Origin: Bradyrhizobium diazoefficiens
Lineage (GTDB): Bacteria > Pseudomonadota > Alphaproteobacteria > Rhizobiales > Xanthobacteraceae
DNA: 64,000 bases
Direction: 5' to 3'
Assembly: GCF_018131015.1 (NCBI RefSeq)
Contig: NZ_JAFCJJ010000004.1
Location: 62,001 to 126,000 of the forward strand
Position numbers and translations under genes: made by a program. This document shows positions 1-9,009 of this stretch, piece after piece (within the stretch, counting starts at the first letter, position 1; each line of letters opens with the position of its first letter). The notes beneath the pieces are model-generated. The model saw nothing but the letters and a program-made list of their open reading frames with translations, did no database searches and had not been told where the DNA came from.

Positions 1-96
1 GTTTCCGCTGCGATCGCCAATGCCGGTCGCGACCGTGGTTCTGCAATGCTGGACCTGCACGCGTTCGGCTCGGCCAAGCGGGTCTCCATCGACTAG
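1..96 (+). CDS. possible 3' end of a truncated upstream gene
   Basis: Frame 1 is open from the window edge to a TAG at 94-96, giving 31 residues that end in LHAFGSAKRVSID. I recognise no domain in so short a tail. It may be the C-terminus of a gene beginning outside the window, or chance. The interval from 97 to 304 holds no convincing gene. Confidence 0.2.
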   Translation, partial: VSAAIANAGRDRGSAMLDLHAFGSAKRVSID

Positions 97-304
97 CGGT
101 ATGGACGACATCGCGCGGTGGCCTGCGGCTGGTCCGACGTCAACCCGTGCAGACAGGAAAATCCCTTCTGACCAAGGTCTTCAGGACGGGTCTAACGCCC
201 AGGTTGGAATTTGGGATGATTTTCACAGTATTGACGCTGTCTCCACTGATGATGTGTCGCGCGCGACGCGTCCGCCACGGCACTGATAAAGGGGCATTGC
301 GACG

Positions 305-2248
305 TTGAAATACCGGCCAGACATTGATGTTCTCAGAACCATAGCGGTTCTCGGGGTCGTATTCTTCCACGCCGGGTTTCATATCGCGCTTGGCGGATAC
401 GTTGGGGTCGATATGTTCTTCGTCATCAGCGGATATCTGATCACGAGAAAGATCGCAGAGGAAGTTCAGCAAGGTGTGTTTTCCTTCCCTGCATTCTATG
501 TAAACCGTGCGAGAAGGCTATTTCCGGCGCTGTTTGTCACAGTGGTGGCAACGTTCTTGCTTTCCTTCCTGTTGCTGGCATCCGACCACTTCAAGCAATT
601 CGCTCAATCAGCGGTATGGACGGCTTTATCTGCCTCAAACATCTACTTCTGGCTCGAGTCGGGCTATTGGGCAGCGGATAATCACCTAAAACCGCTTTTG
701 CACATGTGGTCGTTGTCGGTGGAAGAACAGTTCTACCTTGTGTGGCCTTTTGTGCTCTATTTTTTCGCAAGGCTGCGAGCGAAAAACACCCCGATCGCTC
801 TTGGCGCAATTGGCGCTCTGAGCTTCATCGCAAGTGTCGCGTATTTCAACATTGACCAGGACGCCGTGTTCTTTCTGACTCCGTTTCGTGTGTTCGAGTT
901 CGCTGTGGGCGCGTTGCTGGTGTGGCTGGAGCGCACGTCAAAACATCGCAAGCAAATGCTTTGCAATGCGCTTTCGATCCTGGGATTCTGCCTTGTGGTT
1001 ATCGCCATGATCACGTTCAGGCCGCACACGCCAACTTCCCTTGTCATCATCCCATGCATTGGCACAGCGTGCATGATTTTTGGAGGCGTTGCGCCTTCTC
1101 TGGAACGGGTGTGGAATAATGCGCTGGGCGTGTACGTCGGCCGCATTTCCTATTCAGTGTACTTGGTCCACTGGCCTATTATTGTTTTCTATGAATATTG
1201 GCGCTTCAATCAAATGCAGCAACCCGACAGGGTGGGGCTGGTCATCGCGTCTCTGCTTCTGGCGATCCCCCTCCATCATTTCGTTGAGCAGCGATATCGT
1301 AGCGGGCGCGCCGAAGCGCGTCTGAACTTCACGGTCGCTTGGGGATCGCTATCCGCCTTCATTGTTGTTTTTGGCGTGGCCGCCTCGACAATGATCAAGC
1401 CGCCGATTCGACCGCTTTCCGATCCGTGGATCATCGAGCGCATTTCGCTGCCGCTTTGCGAAGGTGAGTTTGGACTCTGCCCGATCGATCATCCCGATGT
1501 CGTACTTGTTGGCGACAGTCACGCGGCTCACTACGCTCCAGCAGTGGCAGAAACCTTGAAGGAGGCGCGCCTGCGAGGAAACCTGTATCCAATCGTGCCG
1601 GGCTGTCCATTTGTGCTGGATATTCACGCCATCGATGTTTCCGTGAAAAGCGATGATTGTATCAGGGGGAAACTAGAATGGCTGTCTCGAATAACGCAGG
1701 ATAACCCCCGCGTCATCATCTTGGCGGGCCTCTGGGAAATTGGCATGGGAAGAGGGTTTGGCAGACGCTACACACTTGATGCCGAACAACGCGAACTGAA
1801 GCATGCGAAGCCGCGGCTTCTATGGGCTGAGAAGATGAGAGAGACTGTCGACTTGCTCGTGAAGACTGGTCGGAACATAATCTTACTGGGCAATGGTCCT
1901 TTGGTCGCAAATCCCCCGTCGGTCTGCTTTGATCGCCCCGCCTTCCTTGGTCGCTTTGATTGCTCCAAAATGAATGTCATCGTTGATCCTGAGATCCACA
2001 CGTTCACGAGAGAAGTCCTGAGGCAGATAGAAATGAGCCATCCAGGGCAGGTATTTTTCTTCGATGCGTGGCCGTTTCTCTGCAATGGAGATTTGTGTCC
2101 CCTAAGCGACGGCGGGCAGACGTTTTACAAGGATCAACACCATCTCACGCCGTATGGAGCCTTGTGGCTACAGCATCACGCCTTCGCGGGCCTATCTCAC
2201 TTTTTGGGGGCCGCGATACAGAGCGCCCAGCGATCACCTGTCAATTGA
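305..2248 (+). CDS. acyltransferase 3 / SGNH-hydrolase fusion (OafA-type O-acetyltransferase)
   Basis: This 647-residue protein has the two-part architecture of OafA/OatA-like enzymes that O-acetylate surface polysaccharides. Residues about 1-330 are a multi-pass acyltransferase-3 membrane domain. It opens with the typical RPDIDVLR segment, a FHAG motif with the conserved His near residue 22, and VDMFFVISGYLI. Residues about 385-640 form a periplasmic SGNH domain with the nucleophile block VGDSHAAHY near residue 402 and a C-terminal DQHHLT block near 608 supplying Asp/His. The start is TTG at 305, chosen because it begins exactly at the family N-terminus. Codon use is clearly less GC-rich than the rest of the window, which suggests acquisition. 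The acceptor (O-antigen, capsule or exopolysaccharide) cannot be told from sequence. Confidence 0.88.
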   Translation: MKYRPDIDVLRTIAVLGVVFFHAGFHIALGGYVGVDMFFVISGYLITRKIAEEVQQGVFSFPAFYVNRARRLFPALFVTVVATFLLSFLLLASDHFKQFAQSAVWTALSASNIYFWLESGYWAADNHLKPLLHMWSLSVEEQFYLVWPFVLYFFARLRAKNTPIALGAIGALSFIASVAYFNIDQDAVFFLTPFRVFEFAVGALLVWLERTSKHRKQMLCNALSILGFCLVVIAMITFRPHTPTSLVIIPCIGTACMIFGGVAPSLERVWNNALGVYVGRISYSVYLVHWPIIVFYEYWRFNQMQQPDRVGLVIASLLLAIPLHHFVEQRYRSGRAEARLNFTVAWGSLSAFIVVFGVAASTMIKPPIRPLSDPWIIERISLPLCEGEFGLCPIDHPDVVLVGDSHAAHYAPAVAETLKEARLRGNLYPIVPGCPFVLDIHAIDVSVKSDDCIRGKLEWLSRITQDNPRVIILAGLWEIGMGRGFGRRYTLDAEQRELKHAKPRLLWAEKMRETVDLLVKTGRNIILLGNGPLVANPPSVCFDRPAFLGRFDCSKMNVIVDPEIHTFTREVLRQIEMSHPGQVFFFDAWPFLCNGDLCPLSDGGQTFYKDQHHLTPYGALWLQHHAFAGLSHFLGAAIQSAQRSPVN

Positions 2249-2601
2249 AGCGTCGGCCCTCGACCTTGTTGTGTGATGGTTGGTCGCACGGTGCCGGCGG
2301 CCGCCCAAGGCAAGCCAGAGCGAGCAGCGAGTATCATCACAATGATGTGGTGCCCGATACCGGAATGCCGGCATCAAGCTTCCGCAACTTCCCACGCAAT
2401 CGGGATTCGATGAGCATCGGCTGGCTAGCGGCGGGCAAATACCGGCGTCAATCTCTTGGTCATCGATATCCACGCTATTTACTCGCCGTGGGACAAACAA
2501 TCGCTATCCCCGAACGGCCTCAGCTCGACGCTTACGAATCAGCTAGGGGGGATCCGAATACAATCGGTTCTCCGGAAAAGCCGGGGATGGAGGACTCTCG
2601 T
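2249..2601. other. intergenic stretch without a supported gene
   Basis: About 350 bp between the acyltransferase and the next gene. The frame of the downstream gene stays open through it, but there is no ribosome binding site or family-like sequence before 2589. I see no RNA gene or clear repeat. Confidence 0.4.
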
Positions 2602-3396
2602 GTGAGCGTGCCGAAAGTGCGCAAGTCTGGGCCGGCAAAGACGTCTCGACGTCCTCGGCTGCCGGCCGCGTTCAAACATGGTGCCTTCGCCTCGGTCGAG
2701 ATGTTGCCCTGGGAGGATCCTGCCGCATACGAGCAACTGCGGCAGGAGTTTCTGGAAGAACTCGAGCCGGAAGGCGCCCTGCAGCAAGAGTGTGTACAAG
2801 ACATCCTGCTGGCCACCTGGCGCAAGCACCGCGTCCGCGAAAGGCGGAAGGTGGAAGCGAGGGCGGTCCTCCTGAAGCCAGAGAATCGCGTTTTTGACCA
2901 GCGGCCGGATCCGCTCTTCGAAACCGACCTCGAGCGGACGAAGTATTTGATCACGAAACATTCTGAGAAGGTGCCCGACCCGCCGCGCGATGACTACGAG
3001 CGGCTCCTGCACCTTAGCTGTTGGCTGGCTCTCGACAGCAACCCGAAGTTTGTGGAACTTTTGGTCGGGATGTTGCCCGAGGAGTACGACGTCCATCTTC
3101 AAACCAGCGTTCCTCGCGACAAGTTTGAAGAGCCTCACCACTGGATCATTGCCATCAAGAAGGAGATAGACGGCGTCCTTCTGCCGCGCGTTCGCGAGCG
3201 TCGTCCTGACCCGGATGGCTACCTTGCGGCTGCTGCCGAACTGCTCGCGTCCGAGAAAATGTTGGAGGATCTGGGCGTGGAGGAGCGCTTGGACGCGCAG
3301 ATCGATCGCGCGCTTCGCCGGCTTTTCTGGCTGAAAACGCAGAAAAACCTCGACCGGCAATCCAAGCAGAAGCTTGTTGACGGGAAAGTCTCCTGA
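2602..3396 (+). CDS. uncharacterised protein with an N-terminal FKHGAF-type motif
   Basis: A 264-residue charged soluble protein. The start is set at GTG 2602 because GGAGG lies at 2589-2593, 8 nt upstream; the open frame extends much further upstream but without protein-like sequence. After a basic N-terminus comes an AAFKHGAFAS segment and then LPWEDPAAYEQLRQEFL. This layout I associate with uncharacterised bacterial proteins that begin with a lysine-rich stretch, a KHG motif and a DPxAxExL helix, often found near mobile DNA. The rest is helical and rich in Arg/Glu. No catalytic motif is recognised. It sits between the acyltransferase and a recombinase remnant, so it may be island cargo. 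Confidence 0.6.
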   Translation: MSVPKVRKSGPAKTSRRPRLPAAFKHGAFASVEMLPWEDPAAYEQLRQEFLEELEPEGALQQECVQDILLATWRKHRVRERRKVEARAVLLKPENRVFDQRPDPLFETDLERTKYLITKHSEKVPDPPRDDYERLLHLSCWLALDSNPKFVELLVGMLPEEYDVHLQTSVPRDKFEEPHHWIIAIKKEIDGVLLPRVRERRPDPDGYLAAAAELLASEKMLEDLGVEERLDAQIDRALRRLFWLKTQKNLDRQSKQKLVDGKVS

Positions 3397-3489
3397 GTAG
3401 CCCGTGAAGAACTGGGTTCAAGCGACCGGCGATTTGGATGAGGGTCAAGACGAGGACGAAAAGAGTTCCGCGAGCCGCCGCAGGAGCAC

Positions 3490-3790
3490 GCCAAGTTACA
3501 GTCGGCGGCGGCTGTCCCCGCCAGGCGATCGACCCACTATGTGGCGAAGAGATAGATCTGCCTTGCGGTGACGGCTTTCGACCAGGCGGTGGAAGCCTGC
3601 AGGTGCTCCCAGCCTTTCGCCACCGTGATCGATAAAGGTCTCGACGACCTGCCAACCGGCGGACTTGGCGACCGCCTCAAGAACGGCTTCAATTACGACG
3701 GCTGGGCGGATGCGACGCTGGACAGCAGCGCGAGCGTACGAGCATAAGCCTCGCTTGTGCCGTCTGCGTACCTCCGATCTTGCTGTGGCT
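3490..3790 (-). pseudogene. decayed serine recombinase (resolvase family) fragment
   Basis: Reading the minus strand, one frame gives SYAR, then LEAVAKSAGWQVVETFIDHG, the typical region from the N-terminal YAR block to the LEAVA..GW..V...D.G block of serine resolvases. After a frame change the sequence continues as VTARQIYLFAT, a stop, then WVDRLAG, matching the usual AAWSVDRLGRS. The YARVS catalytic Ser is lost, the ISGAKGRD segment is altered, and at least one frameshift and one in-frame stop are present, so the gene is dead. It suggests past site-specific recombination here. The flanks from 3397 and up to 4064 hold no other supported gene. Confidence 0.5.
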
Positions 3791-4064
3791 TCAAAAAGAG
3801 AGTCGACAAATACCCTGCACGACAATCCCAGCGAGCATGGCGGCAGAATAAGCGCCTATGCGTGTGCCACCAAAAGCTTAAATTGTCGGCAATCCAAAGT
3901 TGTAACTAAAAAGGTGTAACGCCATTGAATGCAGCTTTTGCGAGCAATTCCACGAAGGGTACTATACAAGTCATTGGATTCGGCAGCAATTATCCTGCCC
4001 TCGTTCTTCAATCGGTGGCGATTTTGAACCAGGCATCCGTTGATGATGCCGAACAGCCCTACGC

Positions 4065-4391
4065 CTACCGCCTCGCCACCAGCACACCCAGCATGAACGC
4101 CAACATCAGCGACGGCAGGGGAGCCTCGCGGACCATGCCGCGAACGGTGTCCGCCCAGTGCTGGTCGGGAACGAGTTTCGGAGACCGGATCTCGGCCGTC
4201 GGCGAAAGGCCCCAGCTCGATGCGAGTTCCGCGATCTCGCTCGAGGCGAGCCGCACGCCGTCGCGGACGCGAAAAATGGCGGCGTCCGTTCGTTCGCGCG
4301 AGGGCAACCGCATCAGCGTGGTGATGGCCGTACGCAGCGTCATCTCGCCGTAGCCTTGCAGCCTCACCGACTCCTCGGGATCGGATGTCAT
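4065..4391 (-). CDS. small protein with C-terminal membrane segment
   Basis: A 108-residue protein with a soluble N-terminal part (RLPSRERTDAAIFRVRDGV) and a single hydrophobic C-terminal helix ending LAFMLGVLVARR, so probably tail-anchored to the inner membrane. A GAGGGAT ribosome binding site precedes ATG 4391. It follows the 37-residue ORF at 4515-4402 by 10 bp and is probably cotranscribed with it. No known family is recognised. Confidence 0.65.
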   Translation of the reverse strand: MTSDPEESVRLQGYGEMTLRTAITTLMRLPSRERTDAAIFRVRDGVRLASSEIAELASSWGLSPTAEIRSPKLVPDQHWADTVRGMVREAPLPSLMLAFMLGVLVARR

Positions 4392-4401
4392 GAAAAATCC
4401 C

Positions 4402-4515
4402 TCACAGCGCGAAGTGGCGCGCGATGGTGAAGACGACTGTCGCGCAAAGGACCAGCGTGGAAACCGCGCCGGCCACGCCGCGCGCGAGACCGGCTCGCGT
4501 CAGGTGCCTGGTCAT
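4402..4515 (-). CDS. 37-residue single-pass membrane peptide
   Basis: A short ORF: MTRHLTRAGLARGV followed by a hydrophobic helix (AVSTLVLCATVVFTIA) and RHFAL. GGAG lies 6 nt before ATG 4515; an ATG at 4527 in the same frame is possible. It ends 10 bp before the 108-residue membrane protein, implying a two-gene transcript. Both have one membrane helix, so an interaction is possible but is inference. Confidence 0.5.
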   Translation of the reverse strand: MTRHLTRAGLARGVAGAVSTLVLCATVVFTIARHFAL

Positions 4516-4602
4516 GATCTGCTCCATGCTGTCATGGAAATGGCGGCGGGAGCCGATGGTTCCTCGACGCAACACCAAATCGCTCGGCGGCGGATGACCG
4601 GA

Positions 4603-5766
4603 CTACGCCACCGCGTTCCTCGCCCGCGTGACCGCGCCGCGGGTTTTGACCACGACCTTGATGGCGTCGTCGATGCGGTTGCGCGCGTAGTGCAGTGCCG
4701 TCGGCAGTTCCGCGAGCGGGAAGGTGTGGGTGTGAATCAGCGTGGCGTCGAAGCGCCTGGCCGCCATCAGCGCCATGGCGCGGTGCGTCGCGCTCCTGCC
4801 CTCGCCGCGAATGCCGTAGACATAGACGTTGTTCTTCACCAGCGCGCCGATATCGACGAGCACCGGCTCGTGGGGGAAGGCGGCGAGGCAGATCCTGCCG
4901 CCGCGATTGACCATTTTTGCGGCTTCGTTGATCGTGGCGCCGGTGCCGGCGCATTCGACCACATAGTCGGCGCCGCGGCCCGTCATCTCCCTGACGACCG
5001 CGACCAGATCCTCGTTGTTGATGTTGACGACGCGATCGGCGCCGAGTTTCGTGCCGATCGCGAGCCGGGCATCCCGGGTGCCCGACAGGATCACCGGACT
5101 TGCGCCGAGCGCCTTGGCGACGGCGACCGCGAGGAGGCCGATCGGGCCCGGCCCGGTCACGACCACGCTCTCGCCCGCCACGAGCCCGCCGAGCTCGGTG
5201 AGGCCGTACATCGAAGTGCCGGCGGTGACGACCAGCGTCGCCTCCTCGTCGCTCATGCCGTCGGGCACCCGCGACAGCGTGTTGATGTGGTTGACGGCAT
5301 ATTCGGCGAAGCCGCCGTCGGTCGTGAAGCCGTTGGCGCGGTGCCCCTTGTCGACGGCGCCGTAGTTTAGGCCGTAATTGTGGCAGGAGGTGTACATGCC
5401 CTGCCGGCAGCGCTTGCACTGGCCGCAGCCGGCGTGGATCTCGACCGTGACGCGCTCGCCGATCCCATATTCGTCGACGCCGGGTCCGAGCGCCGCGATC
5501 GTGCCCATGTATTCATGACCGGGCGTGAAGTTCTTGTTGAAGGGAGGCCCGCCCTGGATCAGCGCCGGCGTGCCATGCTCGATGATCTCGAGGTCAGTCG
5601 CGCAGATCGCGACCGCGTCGATGCGGACGAGCACCTCGGCGCGCCCTGGCACGGGCAGGGGCTTTTCAATCAAATGGAGCTGGCCGGGGTCTCCCAGCAC
5701 CCAGGCCTTCATGGATGCCGGAAGGGGCATGTCGGTGGACGTGTGAACGCCGGCGGTCTCGGCCAT
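4603..5766 (-). CDS. zinc-dependent medium-chain alcohol dehydrogenase
   Basis: A 387-residue MDR-family NAD(P)-dependent dehydrogenase. Catalytic zinc ligands fit C55 (ICATDLE) and the H84-E85 pair in PGHEYMG. Structural zinc ligands fit C114, C117, C120 and C128 (CGQCKRCRQGMYTSC). The Rossmann fold starts near residue 205 with VTGPGPIGLLAV. The subfamily is the sorbitol/threonine dehydrogenase-like class rather than class III. The N-terminus may really start at the ATG of MKAWVLG (residue 19). It is divergent from a GntR/FCD regulator 174 bp away, with a palindrome just upstream (5784-5797), so it is likely that regulator's target. The substrate, perhaps a sugar alcohol or diol, is not determinable. 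Confidence 0.85.
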   Translation of the reverse strand: MAETAGVHTSTDMPLPASMKAWVLGDPGQLHLIEKPLPVPGRAEVLVRIDAVAICATDLEIIEHGTPALIQGGPPFNKNFTPGHEYMGTIAALGPGVDEYGIGERVTVEIHAGCGQCKRCRQGMYTSCHNYGLNYGAVDKGHRANGFTTDGGFAEYAVNHINTLSRVPDGMSDEEATLVVTAGTSMYGLTELGGLVAGESVVVTGPGPIGLLAVAVAKALGASPVILSGTRDARLAIGTKLGADRVVNINNEDLVAVVREMTGRGADYVVECAGTGATINEAAKMVNRGGRICLAAFPHEPVLVDIGALVKNNVYVYGIRGEGRSATHRAMALMAARRFDATLIHTHTFPLAELPTALHYARNRIDDAIKVVVKTRGAVTRARNAVA

Positions 5767-5783
5767 CGCAACGATCCTCGCCT

Positions 5784-5797
5784 ATTGGTCAACCAAT
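5784..5797. promoter_or_regulatory. candidate GntR/FCD operator
   Basis: ATTGGT-CA-ACCAAT is a perfect 6-bp inverted repeat 18 bp upstream of the dehydrogenase ATG, in the dehydrogenase/GntR intergenic region. FadR/PdhR-type regulators bind TGGT..ACCA dyads, commonly with a 3-nt centre (here 2). ATTGGTTGATATTGGTT near 5910-5930 looks like additional half-sites. Confidence 0.45.
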
Positions 5798-5940
5798 TCT
5801 GTGAATTGGCTGCATATCTGGCTGGAAGCCTTGCCTCGAAATATCCTGCTGTCAACGAGAAGCGGTATTTTGGTCTTGCGCTGATGAACCAAAATGTCGT
5901 GAAATGTGGATTGGTTGATATTGGTTGCGAGGGCTGACCG

Positions 5941-6585
5941 ATGCTCGACTTGTTGGTGCGATTGACCGAGGGAGGTCCCGGCACGCGGATTCCCCCGGAG
6001 CGGCAGCTTGCCGCCCAGTTCGGCGTTTCGCGCAGCGAGATCCGCAAGGCGCTTGCACGGCTGGAACTGGACGGCCGTCTGTCGCGCGAAGTCGGCCGCG
6101 GCACGTTCGTTCGTGCACCAGCCGAAGCAGGTGCGTCGCACCTCGATGTGCTTCGCGGCAGCACCAGCCCGCGCAACGCGATGGAAGCGCGGCTCGTGCT
6201 GGAGCCGGAGCTTGCGAGCCTTGCCGCGGTCAACGCCACCTTCAAGCAGATCGAGGGCATGCGCGCACTGGCGCAGCAGATGCGCGAAGCCGGGACATGG
6301 AAGGACTACGAGATGCTGGACGGGCGGCTGCATCGCCTCATCGCGGAAGCAACTGGAAACCCGCTGCTGGCGGAAATCCACCGCACCGTCGACGACGTGC
6401 GGCGGGCGGTGGTTTGGCGCTGGCTCGACACCAGGCCGATCCGTCCGCCCCAGGATTATTCATCCTTCGCCGAGCATGATGCGCTCATTGATGCGATCGA
6501 GCAGCACGATCGCCTCAAGGCGACGGAGGCGATGCGCCGGCATTTGCAGACCACCATGGACAAGCTGATGGGAACGCGGGCTTGA
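5941..6585 (+). CDS. GntR-family (FadR subfamily, FCD domain) transcriptional regulator
   Basis: A 214-residue regulator. Residues about 5-65 form a winged helix with IPPERQLAAQFGVSRSEIR, followed by the GRGTFV wing. Residues about 75-205 are an all-helical FCD ligand domain with FHxxI-type helices (LHRLIAEATGNPLL) and a late His (HLQTT) that in this family helps bind metal or carboxylate ligands. It is slightly short because the helix before RIPPERQ is abbreviated. It is divergent from the zinc dehydrogenase and upstream of the luciferase-like monooxygenase, and probably controls one or both. Confidence 0.85.
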   Translation: MLDLLVRLTEGGPGTRIPPERQLAAQFGVSRSEIRKALARLELDGRLSREVGRGTFVRAPAEAGASHLDVLRGSTSPRNAMEARLVLEPELASLAAVNATFKQIEGMRALAQQMREAGTWKDYEMLDGRLHRLIAEATGNPLLAEIHRTVDDVRRAVVWRWLDTRPIRPPQDYSSFAEHDALIDAIEQHDRLKATEAMRRHLQTTMDKLMGTRA

Positions 6586-6657
6586 GGGCGCCGGGCGAGC
6601 GACGGTTTTCATAACAGAGATCGGTGGTTCAACCGACGAGCACATAAGGTACCGGCC

Positions 6658-7743
6658 ATGAAACTGGGTTTCTTCACGATGCCGATCCATCCGCTGGAGA
6701 AGGACTGGCGGATCTCATTGCAGGAAGATCGCGAGGCGTTCCTGCTGGCCGACGAGCTGGGTTTCTCGGAAGGCTATGTCGGCGAGCACGTCACCGATCG
6801 CGCCGAGAACATCACCTCCTGCGTCGCCTTCCTGGCCTGGATCGCCGCGGCGACGAAAAGGATCAAGCTCGGCACCGGCACCGTCAACATGCCGAACGTC
6901 CATCCGGCCACCGTCGCCGCCACGATCGCGATGCTGGACCACATGCTCGACGGCCGGCTGATCTTCGGCATCAGCCCGGGCGGCCTACTCTCGGACGCGG
7001 AATTGTTCGGCACGCTCGAGCGCGACCGCAACGCGATGTTCCTCGAGGCGATCAACCAGGTGCTTCAGATCTGGGCGAGCGAGCCGCCCTACAACATCGA
7101 GGGCAAGTTCTGGAGCATCACGACACAGAAGACCCTGATGACCGACATCGGCCAGGGCTACATCGCCGGCCCGCTGCAGCGGCCGCATCCGCCGATCGTC
7201 GTCACCGCGGTCGCGCCGTTTTCCAAGGGCGTCACCGAGGCGGCCGCGCGCGGCTGGGATCCGATCTCCGCCAACTTCCTGATGCCGATGTGGGTGAAGA
7301 GCCACTGGCCGAAATATGTCGAGGGCTGCGAGCGCGTCGGGAGGACTGCCGATTTCGCCAATTGGCGCGTGGCCAAGAGCGTGTTCGTCGCCGACGACAT
7401 GGCGACCGCGAAGGCCTATGCCACCGACCCGGACAGTCCCTACGTCTATTATTACCGCTCGCTCTTCACCAAGCTCAAGCGCAACGGCCGCATCGAGCTG
7501 TTCAAGACGCGGCGCGACCAGCCCGATGACGAGGTCACGCTCGAATCCGTCTGCGACAGGCTGATCATCTACGGCACGCCCGACAGCGTCGCCGACCAGC
7601 TGCTGGCGTTCCAGGACGAGGTCGGCCAGTTCGGCACGCTGCTCTATGCCGGCAAGGACTGGAAGGATCGCGAACTGGCGCGCCGCTCCATGATCCTGAT
7701 GGCCGAGCAGGTGATGCCGCGCGTCACCGCGGCCACGACCTAA
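6658..7743 (+). CDS. LLM-class flavin-dependent monooxygenase
   Basis: A 361-residue bacterial-luciferase-like TIM-barrel protein. It has the family start (MKLGFFTMPIHPL), the barrel strand IKLGTGTVNMPNVHPATVAA near residue 80, and LDHMLDGRLIFGISPGG near 105. These proteins are FMN-dependent, two-component oxygenases that use a separate flavin reductase; none is adjacent. A putative polysaccharide deacetylase follows after about 100 bp in the same direction, suggesting one catabolic transcript. The substrate is unknown. Confidence 0.85.
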   Translation: MKLGFFTMPIHPLEKDWRISLQEDREAFLLADELGFSEGYVGEHVTDRAENITSCVAFLAWIAAATKRIKLGTGTVNMPNVHPATVAATIAMLDHMLDGRLIFGISPGGLLSDAELFGTLERDRNAMFLEAINQVLQIWASEPPYNIEGKFWSITTQKTLMTDIGQGYIAGPLQRPHPPIVVTAVAPFSKGVTEAAARGWDPISANFLMPMWVKSHWPKYVEGCERVGRTADFANWRVAKSVFVADDMATAKAYATDPDSPYVYYYRSLFTKLKRNGRIELFKTRRDQPDDEVTLESVCDRLIIYGTPDSVADQLLAFQDEVGQFGTLLYAGKDWKDRELARRSMILMAEQVMPRVTAATT

Positions 7744-7845
7744 AGCACGATCCAATTTCGCTCGGTCGGTCGTTTCGTGTTCACCTCTCGCATCGACCCG
7801 ATCAAACGCTTTAGGCTTCAGCCGCATTACGACAGGAGGCTTTCG

Positions 7846-8742
7846 ATGGTCCTCAGTGACCGCATCCCCTATCAGGCGATCGTGGACCGGCCGAGGCTGA
7901 TTCTGCCGGGCGGCAAGCGCCTTGCCGTGTGGGTGATCCTCAATGTCGAGGAATGGCGGATCGAGAACGCGATGCCGCGCGTCGTCCTGAGCCCGCCGAT
8001 GGGCCAGCCGCTATTGCCCGACGTCCCGAACTGGGCGTGGCACGAATACGGGATGCGCGCAGGCTTCTGGCGCCAGTTCAAGGCGCTGACCGATCGCAAC
8101 ATCAAGGTCACGCTGGCGGCGAATGCCGACGTCTGCAACGCCTATCCGCGCGTCGCCTCTGCGGCGCGCGAGGCCGGCTTCGAGTTCATGGGGCATGGCT
8201 TCATGCAGGGACCGATGCACAGGCTCCCCGACCAGGCCGATGCGATCAGGCGTTCGGTCGAGACCATCGCGGAATTCACCGGACGCGCGCCGCGCTCCTG
8301 GGAAAGCCCTGGCCTGACCGAGACCGAAGAGACGCTCGACCTGCTGCGCCTCAATGGGATCGAGTACGTCGCGGACTGGGTGATCGACGACCTGCCGCAG
8401 GACATCGCGACGCCGCACGGTCCCATCACGACGATCCCGTATACAGTCGAGACCAACGACATCGTCGTACACACGCTCCAGCACCTGCCGTCCGACCAGT
8501 TCCTGAAACGCGGCATCGACCAGTTCGACCGGCTCTATCTCGAGGGCGCCGACAATGCACGCGTGATGGCGATCTCGATCCATCCCTACATCACCGGCGT
8601 GCCGCACCGGATCAGATATCTCGAGGAGTTACTCGACTACGTCGTCGGCCATGACGGCGTTGCGCTGATGACCGCGAGCGAGATCGGCGACTGGTATCGC
8701 GCGGAAATGGCGAAGGCGGGAGCGGCGGGCCGCACAAGCTAG
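7846..8742 (+). CDS. polysaccharide deacetylase-family hydrolase (PuuE/allantoinase-like)
   Basis: A 298-residue NodB-fold protein. AGGAGG at 7834-7839 places the start at ATG 7846; the frame extends upstream without support. The sequence fits the subgroup that hydrolyses C-N bonds of small molecules (PuuE-like) rather than chitin: the N-terminus reads LPGGKRLAVWVILNVEEW, with ANADVCNAYP near residue 90 replacing the usual TFDD motif, and GHGFMQGPMHRLPDQ. EFMGHGF and SIHPYITG could supply the metal-binding His residues. Its neighbour is a flavin monooxygenase, so an amide or cyclic-imide catabolic step is a reasonable guess. Confidence 0.75.
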   Translation: MVLSDRIPYQAIVDRPRLILPGGKRLAVWVILNVEEWRIENAMPRVVLSPPMGQPLLPDVPNWAWHEYGMRAGFWRQFKALTDRNIKVTLAANADVCNAYPRVASAAREAGFEFMGHGFMQGPMHRLPDQADAIRRSVETIAEFTGRAPRSWESPGLTETEETLDLLRLNGIEYVADWVIDDLPQDIATPHGPITTIPYTVETNDIVVHTLQHLPSDQFLKRGIDQFDRLYLEGADNARVMAISIHPYITGVPHRIRYLEELLDYVVGHDGVALMTASEIGDWYRAEMAKAGAAGRTS

Positions 8743-8781
8743 CGGGTATCGCAGGCCGCGGCGCGCCGGCGCGGGCATGGC

Positions 8782-9009
8782 CTACTTCCGCAACAGCTCG
8801 CTCAACGCCTCGGTCGCCTCGGCGCAACGAAGGTCGTCGATCTCGCGCGACAGGCCGAGCGCGGTCGATTTCAGGCTCTCGATCGTCGAACTCCCCGGGT
8901 GCTCGCTTTCGAGCCGACTGAGACGCTTGTTGAGATCGTCCAGCCTGGACTGAAGCTGCCCGACGCTGGGGCCGGCGTTATTGACTCTCCAGACTCGTTG
9001 CGCGCGCAT
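8782..9009 (-). CDS. small coiled-coil protein
   Basis: A 75-residue, mostly helical protein with leucine heptads (LQSRLDDLNKRLSRLES) and a second amphipathic helix. It has no membrane segment and no recognised family. It is convergent with the deacetylase gene. Codon use is GC3-rich as in neighbouring genes, which favours a real gene. Confidence 0.45.
   Translation of the reverse strand: MRAQRVWRVNNAGPSVGQLQSRLDDLNKRLSRLESEHPGSSTIESLKSTALGLSREIDDLRCAEATEALSELLRK

Noticed and set aside
2068..2601. Upstream extension of the 2602 gene
   Set aside because: It overlaps the end of the acyltransferase in another frame and GGAGG sits just before GTG 2602.
3665..4353. Plus-strand open frames at 3665-3919 and 3925-4353
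   Set aside because: They overlap the recombinase remnant and the minus-strand 108-residue gene, and the protein sequence looks random.
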